A stretch of 64,000 nt of DNA. Source: Acidobacteriota bacterium. Lineage in GTDB: Bacteria; Acidobacteriota; Vicinamibacteria; Vicinamibacterales; UBA2999. Location of the stretch: contig CAUJDN010000128.1 in assembly GCA_963169195.1 (NCBI GenBank), positions 28,440-92,439 on the forward strand, given 5' to 3'. The position numbers and the translations under genes were made by a program. The first letter of the stretch is position 1. The number at the start of each line of letters is the position of its first letter. The notes below the pieces were generated by a model, which did not search any database, had not been told where the DNA came from, and saw nothing but the letters and a program-made list of their open reading frames with translations. Shown here piece by piece: positions 40,378 through 49,257 of the stretch.

Positions 40378-41391
40378 TCAGCACGCGGCCACCGCCGCTT
40401 CCCATTCGTCGTCCCGCAGCAGGGCCCCGGCCAGCGCGGCGGGCGTGGCGCGATCGAAGTCCTCGGGCACCTGCTGCCCGGTCGTCAGGTACGACACGGG
40501 AATCCCGCAATCCGCGATCACCGCCAGCAGCGGCGCCACGCTCTCGGCCTCGTCCAGCTTCGCGATCACGATGCGATCGGGCCGCACGTCCTGATAGGCG
40601 TCGAGCAGCCGGCGGGCGGTGCGGGCGCTGGTGTCAGCGGCCATCACCAGGTGCGTGCGCACGCCGCGGCGGCCGCCGAGCAGGCGGCGCAGGTCGCGCA
40701 GGCCCCCGTCGCGCGGGGACCGCCCCGCCGTGTCCACGAGCAGCGAATGGCGGCCGGCGGCGAGCGCCTTGTCGAGCTCCTCGACGGTGCGCGCCACGCG
40801 AAAGGGCGCGCCGATGACGCTGGCGTAGATCCGCAGCTGCTCGACGGCCCCCGTGCGGAAGCCGTCGGCGCCCACGAGCCCGAGCGTGCGCCCGCGGGTG
40901 GCCCGCTCGCGCGCCGCGATCTTCGCGATGGTCGTCGTCTTGCCGACGCCCGGGGGGCCGACGAACACTTCGACCCTGGCATAGGGCTCGTCGCCCGCCG
41001 CGAGCGCCTCGAGCTGGCTGGCGAGCAGGCGACGCAGGACGGGAAGCGAGGCCGCGCGGCGTTCGGCATGGCTGGCCGAGGCCGCCACGCGCTCGGCCAT
41101 CGCGCGGTCCAGGCCGCTTGCCAGGAGCCGTGCCACCAGGCCGCCGCGGGCCGAGCGGGCCGTGCGCGTCGGGGGCGGGGTGTCGGCCGGCCGTCGCTCG
41201 GGGACGGCAGCCCGGACAGCTGCCGGCGCACTCGCCGCGGTGACCTGCACCTCGCGCATGCCCACCCAGCCGCGCCAGCCGCGCGCCGCGACCATCCGGG
41301 TCGCCAGCACGAGCGCCTCCGGGCCCATGTCCTCGCGGACGGCCCGCAGCGCGTCCTTCACGGTGGTGTGGCGATACGTCTTGACGCTCAT
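40378..41391 (-). CDS. flhF: Flagellar biosynthesis GTPase FlhF
   Basis: The 337-residue SRP-type GTPase starts with VKTYRHTTVKDALRAVREDMG, has a basic linker, then the NG domain: GPPGVGKTTTIAKIAARE, LVGADGFRTGAVEQL, LLVDTAGRSPRDGG, IVIAKLDEAESVAPLL. FlhF sets the place and number of polar flagella. Its usual partner FlhG is not found next to it; fliA follows directly. Confidence 0.95.
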   Translation of the reverse strand: MSVKTYRHTTVKDALRAVREDMGPEALVLATRMVAARGWRGWVGMREVQVTAASAPAAVRAAVPERRPADTPPPTRTARSARGGLVARLLASGLDRAMAERVAASASHAERRAASLPVLRRLLASQLEALAAGDEPYARVEVFVGPPGVGKTTTIAKIAARERATRGRTLGLVGADGFRTGAVEQLRIYASVIGAPFRVARTVEELDKALAAGRHSLLVDTAGRSPRDGGLRDLRRLLGGRRGVRTHLVMAADTSARTARRLLDAYQDVRPDRIVIAKLDEAESVAPLLAVIADCGIPVSYLTTGQQVPEDFDRATPAALAGALLRDDEWEAAVAAC

Positions 41392-41392
41392 G

Positions 41393-43432
41393 TCAGTCCA
41401 GGGTCGCGATGCCCGCGACGTGAATCTGCGGCGGGACCTCGTTGTGCGAGATCACGCCGAGGTGCGGGAGCACGCGGGCGAACAGTCGCCAGACGTGCGG
41501 CCTCAGCACCGGCGTGCAGAGAAGCACAGGCTGTGCCACCGCGCCGGCGACGATCTCGGCCAGGCGGCTGGCCAGGCGCTGCGCCTGGGCCGGCTCGATC
41601 GCCAGGACCACGCCCTGCTCGGTGCGAACCATCGAGGCCAGCAGGCGCTCCTCGAGCCCGGGCGACAGCGCAATCGTGGGCAGGTCGCCCTTCTCGGTCT
41701 GGTACGGACGGCAGATGGCGCGGCCAATGGCGGCACGGACGGCCTCGGCGACCTGGTCGGCGTCCTTGCTGGCGGGCGTGGCGTCGGCGATGGCCTCGAG
41801 GATGGTCGTGAGGTCGCGGATCGGCACCCGCTCACGGAGCAGCTGACGGAGCACGCGCTGGATGTCGCCAATCGAGGCGATCTTGGGGACCAGCTCCTCG
41901 ACCAGCTTGGGGGAGCTCTCGGCCACCCGGTCCACCAGCTCCTTGGTGTGCTGGCGCGTGAGCAGGTCGGGCAGGAAGGCGCGCACCACCTCGGACAGGT
42001 GCGTCGAGAGCGCGGTCGTCGGATCGACCACCGTGAAGCCGGCGGCCGACGCGCGGTCGCGCTGCTCGTGGCCAATCCACACGGCGGCGAGGCCGAAAGC
42101 CGGCTCGCGGGTGACCGTGCCCTCGAGGCCGATGTCGGCCGTGCCCGGGTTGATGGCGAGCAGCCGGTCCGCGAACAGCTCGCCGCGCGCCACCTCGACG
42201 CCCTTGACGAGGATCGCGTAGGCACGCGGGCCGAGCTGCAGGTTGTCCGCGACGTGCACCGGCGGGACGACCACGCCGGTCTCCGCCGCGATCTGCCGGC
42301 GGATGGCGCGCACGCGCGTCAGCAGCGTCCCACCCTGCTTCTCGTCCACCAGACCCACGAGCGCGTAGCCGACCTCGACGGCCAGCGCATCCACGCCGAC
42401 GGCGGTGTCGATGGCATCGGACGCGGGCGGTGGTGCCGACGCGGCCGTTTCCTTCGCGGCCTCGGCCTCCTGGCCGTTGGCGTAGGCCACCAGACCCAGG
42501 CAGGCGGCCACCAGCACGAAGGCGAGCTTGGGCAGCCCCGGAATGAGCGCGAGCAGGAGCAGCACGCCGGCGGCTACGGCCAGCGGCTTCGAACGCGCGA
42601 AGAGCTGGTCGGCGACCTCCTCGCCGAGGTGGGATTCGGATGCGGCACGCGTGGTGATGAGACCGCCCGACATCGAGACCAGCAGCGCCGGGATGGCGGT
42701 GACCAGCCCCTCGCCCACCGTGAGAATGGTATACGTGCGCGCGGCCGTCGCCAGATCGAGCTGGTGCTGCACGACGCCGATGACCAGCCCGGCGACGATG
42801 TTGACGCCGGTGATGAGCACCGCGGCCAGGGCGTCGCGCTGGGTGAACCGGATGGCGCCGTCCATCGATCCGTAGAAATCGGCCTCCCGCCGGACGCGGT
42901 CGCGCCGGGTGCGCGCTTCCTTGTCGTCGATCACGCCGGCGCTCAGGTCGGCGTCGATCGCCATCTGCCGCCCCGGCATCGCGTCGAGGGTGAACCGCGC
43001 GGTCACTTCGGAGATGCGCACCGCGCCGTGGTTGATCACGAGGAACTGGATGGCGACGAGGACGAGGAAGATCACGACGCCGACGACGAAGTTGCCGCCG
43101 ACGACGAACTGGCCGAACGCCATGATGACGTGCCCGGCGGCGTCCACGCCCTCGTGGCCGTGCATGAGGATCAGGCGGGTCGAGGCCACGTTCAGCGACA
43201 GCCGCAGCAGCGTGAGCAGGAGGAGCAGCGACGGGAACACCGAGAACTCCACCGGCTGCTTGAGGTAGACGACCGTCAGCAGCAGGACGACCGAGAGCCC
43301 GATGTCCACCGACAGCAGGACGTCGAGCAGCACGGGCGGGAGGGGCACCACCATGAGCAGCACCACCGCGATGAGCGCGGAGGGCACCATGAGGTGCGAG
43401 GGCCGGACGGACGAGGCGACGGACGTGGACAT
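41393..43432 (-). CDS. flhA: Flagellar export gate protein FlhA
   Basis: The 679-residue protein starts at ATG 43432 (a GTG lies two codons upstream). The first 300 residues hold the membrane segments and the conserved FlhA stretch VGVVIFLVLVAIQFLVINHGAVR and FTLDAMPGRQMAIDADLSAG. The cytoplasmic part follows (LGPRAYAILVKGVEVARGEL, LLAINPG, EPAFGLAAVWI, DPTTALSTHLSEVVRAFLP). It is the large export-gate component that binds substrates and chaperones. It directly follows flhB. Confidence 0.97.
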   Translation of the reverse strand: MSTSVASSVRPSHLMVPSALIAVVLLMVVPLPPVLLDVLLSVDIGLSVVLLLTVVYLKQPVEFSVFPSLLLLLTLLRLSLNVASTRLILMHGHEGVDAAGHVIMAFGQFVVGGNFVVGVVIFLVLVAIQFLVINHGAVRISEVTARFTLDAMPGRQMAIDADLSAGVIDDKEARTRRDRVRREADFYGSMDGAIRFTQRDALAAVLITGVNIVAGLVIGVVQHQLDLATAARTYTILTVGEGLVTAIPALLVSMSGGLITTRAASESHLGEEVADQLFARSKPLAVAAGVLLLLALIPGLPKLAFVLVAACLGLVAYANGQEAEAAKETAASAPPPASDAIDTAVGVDALAVEVGYALVGLVDEKQGGTLLTRVRAIRRQIAAETGVVVPPVHVADNLQLGPRAYAILVKGVEVARGELFADRLLAINPGTADIGLEGTVTREPAFGLAAVWIGHEQRDRASAAGFTVVDPTTALSTHLSEVVRAFLPDLLTRQHTKELVDRVAESSPKLVEELVPKIASIGDIQRVLRQLLRERVPIRDLTTILEAIADATPASKDADQVAEAVRAAIGRAICRPYQTEKGDLPTIALSPGLEERLLASMVRTEQGVVLAIEPAQAQRLASRLAEIVAGAVAQPVLLCTPVLRPHVWRLFARVLPHLGVISHNEVPPQIHVAGIATLD

Positions 43433-43438
43433 GGGCAC

Positions 43439-44515
43439 CTAGAGCTGCAGCTGTCTGATCCGGATCAGGTAGGCCAGCACCTCGGCGACGGCACCGAAGA
43501 GCGGCCCGGGAATCTCGTCGCCCACCTCGGTGCCCCGGTAGAGCGCCTGGGCGAGCGGGACGTTCTCCACCATCGGCACCCCGGCGTCGCGCGCGATCTT
43601 CTTGATCCGCTGCGCGAGGTGGTCGCGGCCCCGGGCCACCACGACGGGCGCGCCCATTCGCGCGCGCTCGTACCGGAGCGCGACGGCGTAGTGGGTGGGG
43701 TTGGTGACGACCACCGTGGCCGTCTTCACCGCGCTCAACATGCGCCGGCGGGTCATCTCGCGCTGGATGCGCCGCACGCGCGCCTTGACCTCGGGGCTGC
43801 CTTCGTTCGATCGCGCCTCCTCGCGGAGCTCCTGCTTGGTCATCTTCAGCGAGGCGTAGTGCCGCCATCGCTGCAGGCCATAGTCGGCGGCGGCGACCGC
43901 AACCAGCGCCAGGCCCGCCTGCACGAGCAGCCGGTACAGATGGCCCCAGCCCGCCGCGGCCGCGGCGCCGGTGCCGAGCCAAGCCAGACGCGGCGCGTCA
44001 CCGAGAGCCTCGCGGACGACCTGCCAGGCCAGCGCCGCCACCACCGTCGCCGCAACCGCCGTCTTCACCAGGTCCAGGCCCGACTGCGACGGCTTGAGCC
44101 GCGCGAGGCCCTGTTTCGGGCTGAGCCGTGACCAGTCGGGCGTGAGCCGGTCCGGCGCGAACACCCAGCCACTCTGGGTGAAGTTACCCGCGAGGGACAC
44201 GACCACGGCGGCCAGCAGGAACGGGCCGGCCACCAGGCCGAGCAGCACCAGGTCGCTCACCGCCTGGTTGGCGAGGTCGTGCAGCGCGATCGAGTCGCGC
44301 GCCGACTCTCCGAGGTGCGAAAGGCCGCCGGCGAGCCGGCGCTCCAGGTGGCCGAAGCCCGACGCGCCGGTGCGCGCGAGCGCCACGGTGACGCCGAGCA
44401 GGGCGAGGGCGGCGACGAGATCCTGGCTCCGCGCCACCTGGCCCTTTTCATGGGCGTCCTTGAGGCGCTTCGCCGACGGCTTCTCGGTCTTCTCCCCGAG
44501 GTGCTGCTCGGCCAT
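43439..44515 (-). CDS. flhB: Flagellar export switch protein FlhB
   Basis: The 358-residue protein has KTEKPSAKRLKDAHEKGQVARSQD at the N-terminus, four membrane segments, MTKQELREEARSNEGSPEVK, and the self-cleavage motif NPTH in VVTNPTHYAVALRYE. Cleavage at NPTH switches export from hook to filament proteins. It lies 6 bp after fliR. Confidence 0.97.
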   Translation of the reverse strand: MAEQHLGEKTEKPSAKRLKDAHEKGQVARSQDLVAALALLGVTVALARTGASGFGHLERRLAGGLSHLGESARDSIALHDLANQAVSDLVLLGLVAGPFLLAAVVVSLAGNFTQSGWVFAPDRLTPDWSRLSPKQGLARLKPSQSGLDLVKTAVAATVVAALAWQVVREALGDAPRLAWLGTGAAAAAGWGHLYRLLVQAGLALVAVAAADYGLQRWRHYASLKMTKQELREEARSNEGSPEVKARVRRIQREMTRRRMLSAVKTATVVVTNPTHYAVALRYERARMGAPVVVARGRDHLAQRIKKIARDAGVPMVENVPLAQALYRGTEVGDEIPGPLFGAVAEVLAYLIRIRQLQL

Positions 44516-44521
44516 GGCGTG

Positions 44522-45277
44522 CTAGCGAAGCCCCTGTGCGAGCGCGCGGCCCGCGTCGATGGCGACGGTGACGAAGCGGGCGGTCACCGCCGGAATCTGC
44601 GGCACGACGGCAGCCACCACCAGCAGGCCGACGATGAGGCGCACGGGCGTGCCGACGACCATGAGGTTCAACGCGGGCGCGGCCTTCGACACGAGTCCGG
44701 TCGCGACCTCGACGATCAGCATCACGACGATGATGGGCGCCGCGAGGCGGAACCCGAACTCGAACACGACGCCGAGCAGCCGCGTCACGCTCGCGGCCAG
44801 CGTGCCGTCAATCGCGCCGGTGCCGATGGGCACGGTCTGGTACGACGAGGCCAGCCCGCGCAGGAGTACGTGATGGCCGTTGATGGCGAAGAACGTGAGG
44901 AGGGCCAGGTTGCCGTAGAGCGTGGCGAGCAGCGTGTTGCGCGCGCCGCCCTGCGGGTCGATGAGCGACCCGTACGACAGCATCAGCTGGCTGCTGGTGA
45001 TGTGACCGCCGAGCTCCGCGCCGGCGAGCACCGCGCGCACCGACAGGCCGAGCGCCAGGCCGATGGCCAGCTCGCGCAGGACGATGACGCCGAGCGCGGC
45101 CAGCGTCGGCACCGGCGGCACGGGCACGAGCGGGAGCGACAGGACCGCCAGCAGCAGGGCCAGCCCCACCCGCACGTAGGGCGGCGCCGACTGGCCGCCG
45201 AAGGTCGGGGCGCTCATCACCAGCATGCCCGGCCGCGCGACGAGCAGCCCGATCCGCGCCAGCAGGTCGAGGTCCAT
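44522..45277 (-). CDS. fliR: Flagellar export protein FliR
   Basis: The 251-residue membrane protein starts at ATG 45277, overlapping the fliQ stop by one base. It shows the FliR pattern: LLVARPGMLVMSAPTFGGQSAPP, VRVGLALLLAVL, LRELAIGLALGLSVRAVLAGAELGG, PALNLMVVGTPVRLIVGLL. It is part of the export gate with FliP and FliQ. Confidence 0.95.
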   Translation of the reverse strand: MDLDLLARIGLLVARPGMLVMSAPTFGGQSAPPYVRVGLALLLAVLSLPLVPVPPVPTLAALGVIVLRELAIGLALGLSVRAVLAGAELGGHITSSQLMLSYGSLIDPQGGARNTLLATLYGNLALLTFFAINGHHVLLRGLASSYQTVPIGTGAIDGTLAASVTRLLGVVFEFGFRLAAPIIVVMLIVEVATGLVSKAAPALNLMVVGTPVRLIVGLLVVAAVVPQIPAVTARFVTVAIDAGRALAQGLR

Positions 45278-45546
45278 CACCGGATGAGTTCGGGCAGCCG
45301 CCGGATGAGGCCCGCCGAGAATCCCGTCACCACGCGGAGCATCCACGGAAAGGCCAGCGCGAAGACGAGGCAGATCGCGAGCGCGCGCGGGATGAACGCC
45401 AGCACGTTGTCCTGGATGGACGTCACCGTCTGGAACACGCTCACGAGCACGCCCGCGAGGAGGCCCGCGAGCAGCATGGGCAGCGTGACGATGACGGCGG
45501 TTTCAATGGCCTGCCGGACAATGCCGACGACGAGCGCTTCGGACAT
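45277..45546 (-). CDS. fliQ: Flagellar export protein FliQ
   Basis: The 89-residue protein has the two FliQ membrane helices: IETAVIVTLPMLLAGLLAGVLVS and PRALAICLVFALAFPWMLRVV, with FQTVTSIQDNVLAFIP between them. It lies between fliP and fliR. Confidence 0.96.
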   Translation of the reverse strand: MSEALVVGIVRQAIETAVIVTLPMLLAGLLAGVLVSVFQTVTSIQDNVLAFIPRALAICLVFALAFPWMLRVVTGFSAGLIRRLPELIR

Positions 45547-45575
45547 GGCACCTCACCTCGGGCGCGCGGGGCGCC

Positions 45576-46316
45576 TCACAGGAAGCTCCGCACCAGCGAG
45601 GCCACCAGCAGGTTCCAGCCGTCGATCATCACGAAGAGGAGGATCTTGAACGGCAGCGAGATCATCGCGGGTGGCAGCTGCAGCATCCCCATCGACAGCA
45701 GCGTCGTCGACACGATGAGGTCGATGAGCAGGAACGGCACGAACAGGAAGAAGCCCATCTGGAAGCCGGTCTTCAGCTCCGAGATGGCGAACGCGGGAAT
45801 GACGACGCGCATGGGCAGGTCGCCCACGCGCTCGGGACGCGGAAGCCGTCCGAGTTCGACGAAGAGGGCGAGGTCCGCCTCGCGCGTCTGCTTCAGCATG
45901 AACTCGCGCAGCGGCGGCGCGCCGCGGTCGAGCGCGTCGGTGACCGAGAGCCGCCCGGCCAGGGCCGGCGCGACGGCCAGCTCGTGGACGCGCTGCCCGA
46001 CCGGCGCCATGATGAAGACCGTCAGGAACAGCGTCAGCCCGACGAGCATCTGGTTGGATGGCATCTCCTGCGTCCCCAGCGCCTGGCGCAGGAAGTGGAA
46101 GACGATGGCGATGCGCGTGAACGACGTCATGATCACGAGCGCCGCCGGGATGAACGTGAGCAGCGTCAGGAAGAGGACGACCTGGAGCGGCGCCGAGATC
46201 GTGCCGAGGCCATCCACCTGCACGTCGAGACTCGACGGCTGCTGCGCCGCGAGGCCCGCCGAGCCGAGGGCGGCCAGCGCGGCCACCGATCCCAGCCACC
46301 GCCATCGCGTCGTCAC
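45576..46316 (-). CDS. fliP: Flagellar export protein FliP
   Basis: The 246-residue protein starts at GTG 46316 with a GTGA overlap to fliO. A cleavable signal (VAALAALGSAGLAAQ) is followed by LTFIPAALVIMTSFTRIAIV, FHFLRQALGTQEMPSNQMLVG, ISELKTGFQMGFFLFVPFLLID and SMGMLQLPPAMISLPFKILLF. FliP makes the core of the export pore. Confidence 0.97.
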   Translation of the reverse strand: MTTRWRWLGSVAALAALGSAGLAAQQPSSLDVQVDGLGTISAPLQVVLFLTLLTFIPAALVIMTSFTRIAIVFHFLRQALGTQEMPSNQMLVGLTLFLTVFIMAPVGQRVHELAVAPALAGRLSVTDALDRGAPPLREFMLKQTREADLALFVELGRLPRPERVGDLPMRVVIPAFAISELKTGFQMGFFLFVPFLLIDLIVSTTLLSMGMLQLPPAMISLPFKILLFVMIDGWNLLVASLVRSFL

Positions 46317-46639
46317 GACGACGCCCCCTTCTCCACCGAGGCCTCGAGCGTCGAGGCGAACGGCGGCTGGAGCTCGGTGACGAGGCTGATCTGGCCAGGC
46401 GTGAGGCCGATGAGGAGCCGGCGCCCCTCGACGGCCACGATCACCAGCGATCGCCGATCGCCAAGGGCCACGGCCGTCTCCACCGAGACCGGCTGCTTCG
46501 ACCGGCGGATCAGCGTGCCGCGCCGGAGCAGCCAGGAGGCGAGCACGAGCAGCCCGAGCACGACCGCCATGGCCGCGAGGGCCTGGCCGTTGATGGGCAC
46601 GGGATCGACCCCGGGCACCACCATCTGCGCGAGCACCAT
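46313..46639 (-). CDS. fliO: Flagellar biosynthesis protein FliO
   Basis: The 108-residue protein starts at ATG 46639 (TGATG overlap with fliN). One membrane helix (ALAAMAVVLGLLVLASWLL) and a small FliO domain (VETAVALGDRRSLVIVAVEGRRLLIGLTPG) are clear. FliO helps FliP assemble. Confidence 0.9.
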   Translation of the reverse strand: MVLAQMVVPGVDPVPINGQALAAMAVVLGLLVLASWLLRRGTLIRRSKQPVSVETAVALGDRRSLVIVAVEGRRLLIGLTPGQISLVTELQPPFASTLEASVEKGASS

Positions 46640-46941
46640 CACGCCACCTCGGCGCCCGCGGGCGGGATGATCCGGCGCAGGCGCAGCGCCGTGCCGTCGT
46701 CCACGATGACGACCTCGCCGTGGGCGAGCGGCCGGCCCTGCACCCGCAACTCGAGGTCCGAACCGGCGACCTGGTCGAGCCGCACGATGCTCGCGCGTTC
46801 GAGCTGGAGGCAGTCCCTGACGGTGAGGCGCCCGGTGCCCAGCACGATGTCCACCGCGCACTCGACGTCGAAGACGGGCGCCAGCGGCTCGTCCACCGCC
46901 GGCGCGCTAGAACTGGACGACGAAGTCGGAGAAGAGGACAT
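46639..46941 (-). CDS. fliN: Flagellar motor switch protein FliN (short form)
   Basis: The 100-residue protein is mostly a SpoA domain: FDVECAVDIVLGTGRLTVRD, LQLERASIVRLDQVAGSDLEL, GRPLAHGEVVIVDDGTALRLRRI. It has a serine-rich N-terminus. It overlaps fliL by 35 bp. A longer SpoA-domain paralogue follows fliM. Confidence 0.93.
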   Translation of the reverse strand: MSSSPTSSSSSSAPAVDEPLAPVFDVECAVDIVLGTGRLTVRDCLQLERASIVRLDQVAGSDLELRVQGRPLAHGEVVIVDDGTALRLRRIIPPAGAEVA

Positions 46942-47395
46942 CGACGACCTCCACTTCCTCGACCGCGTGGCCGAGCTTCTCGATGATGGCGGCGCGCAGC
47001 TGCGCCTTGCCCTCGGGCGTGACCAGCACCTCGGAGGTCTGCGTGGTGAGCACCTCGAGCATCGTCGAGCGCGCCTGCATCAGGGCCACCTTCGACTCTT
47101 CCATCTCCGCGGCCTGCCCCGCGTCCTTCACCACGAGCTGCATCGAGACGCGGAGGAAGCGGGCCGCGCCCTTGTCGGCCAGGTTCACCACGAATGGGTC
47201 GAACGAGACGAGGCCGCGCTCTGGTGCCGGCTCTGCGGGCGCGGCGGCTTCGGCCGCTGCAGGCTTCTGAAGGAACCAGTACATGCCCCCCCCCGCCGCC
47301 AGCACCAGCACCGTGATGCCGGCGAGGAGAGGAAGGCGGCGGCCCTTGGGGTGCGCGGGCGCCTGGGGCGCCGGGGTCTGGGATGCGTCGCTCAT
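46907..47395 (-). CDS. fliL: Flagellar basal body-associated protein FliL
   Basis: The 162-residue protein has one N-terminal membrane segment (LPLLAGITVLVLAAGGGMYWF) and a periplasmic FliL domain (GLVSFDPFVVNLADKGAARFLRVSM-type start, VLTTQTSEVLVTPEGKAQLR, end VLFSDFVVQF). It supports stator function. It is first in the long fliL-to-flgJ block behind a sigma54-like element. Confidence 0.95.
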   Translation of the reverse strand: MSDASQTPAPQAPAHPKGRRLPLLAGITVLVLAAGGGMYWFLQKPAAAEAAAPAEPAPERGLVSFDPFVVNLADKGAARFLRVSMQLVVKDAGQAAEMEESKVALMQARSTMLEVLTTQTSEVLVTPEGKAQLRAAIIEKLGHAVEEVEVVDVLFSDFVVQF

Positions 47396-47422
47396 GGGTG
47401 AAGTCTCTGACCCACCCCCTGC

Positions 47423-47438
47423 AGCAAGCCCGATGCCG
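47423..47438 (-). promoter_or_regulatory. Sigma54 (-24/-12) promoter of fliL
   Basis: The minus strand reads CGGCATCGGGCTTGCT, with GG and GC 12 bases apart and a perfect TTGCT. It is almost the same as the flgB element (CGGCATCG..CTTGCT). The predicted start near 47412 leaves a 17-base leader. Confidence 0.6.
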
Positions 47439-47588
47439 CCTCGAATTCCGCCGTAAACGTGAGGCTTTCGCCGTGTTCCGAATCCCGGACGCGTCGGCGG
47501 ACCGATTCGAGGTGACGGCCGGTCGACAGGGGCGCCTCGGGCGCGAGAGCCGGGAACCTGAATCCGGGACCCGGGGTCCGGAAGCCGC

Positions 47589-49253
47589 CTACACCGTCAC
47601 TTCGAAGCGCGGCCTGTCGTCGTCGGCACGTCGTCGGGCCCGGCGGTGGTGCTGGGGCCGCTCGCGATCGGACGCCTCCTCCTGCTCGTGGCCATCGAGC
47701 ACCTCGTCGGAGCCTCCGCGGTCCGAGACGCTCAGTTCGTCGAGCGCGAGGCCGTGTTCGCCGAGGGCCTGGCGGAGCGAAACCTCGTGCCGCTCGATCC
47801 ATTCGCGGACCGCGGGCACCTCGGCCTCGAGTCGGGCCGTCACCACCCCGTCGTCGACGACGACCCTGATGCTGAGCTCGCCGAGATACTCGGGCCGAAG
47901 CTGCACGCGCGCTTCACCGCCACCGCCCGTGATCTGCAGGCGGAGGGACTGGACGATCTGGTCGGGCAGTTCGGCCTCGGCCGCGGCCTGCGACCCCTCT
48001 GATGGCAGGACGTCCGCGATCGTGGGCGGAACCTGCGTCTGGCGGAAGGGTCCGTCGACCTGCGCAACGTGCGGAACTGCGGCGTGTGCGGGCGTCGCCG
48101 GGCCAGGGTCGGCCGCGGACGACCGCGGGGCCGACTCGACGTGGCCGTGGATGGAGGGCGCGCCGCCGGTGGGCGACGCGGCCCACGCGTCCGGCGGCCT
48201 CGAGGCCGTCGGGCCATTCGCCGCCCCGCCTGCATCGGCCGACGCGGGCGGGTGGAAACCATGAGCCGCCGTGGTGGGCTTCACGCCAGCGCGCGCCTGC
48301 GCCCCGGGCCGCTCGGAGGCGCCGGCCCGGCCGGCGGCCGTGACGGCGGCGGTATCGGCCCTGGCGGCGTCCACCACACGTGCGGCTTCAGGGACGACCG
48401 GGTCGGCGGCTCCGGGCCCTGCCACCGGCTGCGCGTCCGTGACGCGTGCCGACTGGCCCGTCATCGGGTGCCTGCGGGCGTCGAGGCCGGAGAGCGATGG
48501 CTCGGTCGCGCGGGGTACTCGAGCCCTGGCCACACCCTGGCCGCCGTCCGCACGCGGGATCTCCTGCATGGCCGGAGGGGCGGGCTCATGCGCGGTGCGA
48601 TCCGGGACGCTCGAGGCCGGCCGCTCGATAACCAGCGGCGGAAGCGCCCGCCCGGTCGCATGCGGCGCCGCACCGGCCTCGGGGATGGCGTCGGCTTGGC
48701 GTGGCCCTGCCGGCGCCGGCAGGGCAGCGAGGCCGTCCTCTTCGGCATCTCCGGCCCCCGGCGCCATCGCGAATGCCCCGGGCACGCCCGTGGCTCCCAG
48801 CGACTCAACCTGGACGGCCGGCCTCGGATCCGCCGCGACCTGGTGACCCTGACTCCTGGTGGCAGGTGCGCCCACCGAAGACGCGTCCTTCGCATCGGGC
48901 ACCGCCCGAGGCACGGGTACCTGCCGCACGGTCGGATCGAGCCACAGCGCCGAGACCGCGTCCGCGCCGGACGCGGTCGGGAGGGGCGCCGAGGATTCGG
49001 GATCGTCGGCCTCGTCCGTGCGCGAGGCCTGCGGGCTCCGCGGCGCGGCGTTCACGCGCGTCGCCGCCGGCGCGGCTGCCTCCGCCCCCTGGCCTTCCTC
49101 CGCTGGCGCAAGCGCCCAGGCGCCGAGGAGCTGGCGGATCTGATCGCCAAACGCCACGACGGGCCCGCCATCGGCCGCCGGCCCACCCGGCGGAGACGGC
49201 ACGTCGCCGGCGGCCACGGCCGGCGACATGCCGAAAGCTGACGAAATCACCAC
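47589..49253 (-). CDS. fliK: Flagellar hook-length control protein FliK
   Basis: The 554-residue protein is mostly disordered, rich in Ala, Pro and Gly, as usual for FliK. The C-terminal Flg_hook domain is clear: IVQSLRLQITGGGGEARVQL, PEYLGELSIRVVVDDGVVTARLEAE, VREWIERHEVSLRQALGEHG. A basic, histidine-rich tail follows. It measures the hook and triggers FlhB. It lies 4 bp after flgE. Confidence 0.9.
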   Translation of the reverse strand: MVISSAFGMSPAVAAGDVPSPPGGPAADGGPVVAFGDQIRQLLGAWALAPAEEGQGAEAAAPAATRVNAAPRSPQASRTDEADDPESSAPLPTASGADAVSALWLDPTVRQVPVPRAVPDAKDASSVGAPATRSQGHQVAADPRPAVQVESLGATGVPGAFAMAPGAGDAEEDGLAALPAPAGPRQADAIPEAGAAPHATGRALPPLVIERPASSVPDRTAHEPAPPAMQEIPRADGGQGVARARVPRATEPSLSGLDARRHPMTGQSARVTDAQPVAGPGAADPVVPEAARVVDAARADTAAVTAAGRAGASERPGAQARAGVKPTTAAHGFHPPASADAGGAANGPTASRPPDAWAASPTGGAPSIHGHVESAPRSSAADPGPATPAHAAVPHVAQVDGPFRQTQVPPTIADVLPSEGSQAAAEAELPDQIVQSLRLQITGGGGEARVQLRPEYLGELSIRVVVDDGVVTARLEAEVPAVREWIERHEVSLRQALGEHGLALDELSVSDRGGSDEVLDGHEQEEASDRERPQHHRRARRRADDDRPRFEVTV

Positions 49254-49257
49254 CGCG

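Noticed and set aside
41162..44131. 989-residue plus-strand frame over flhF, flhA and flhB
   Set aside because: It is antisense to three well-supported genes and has low-complexity, charged composition without domains.
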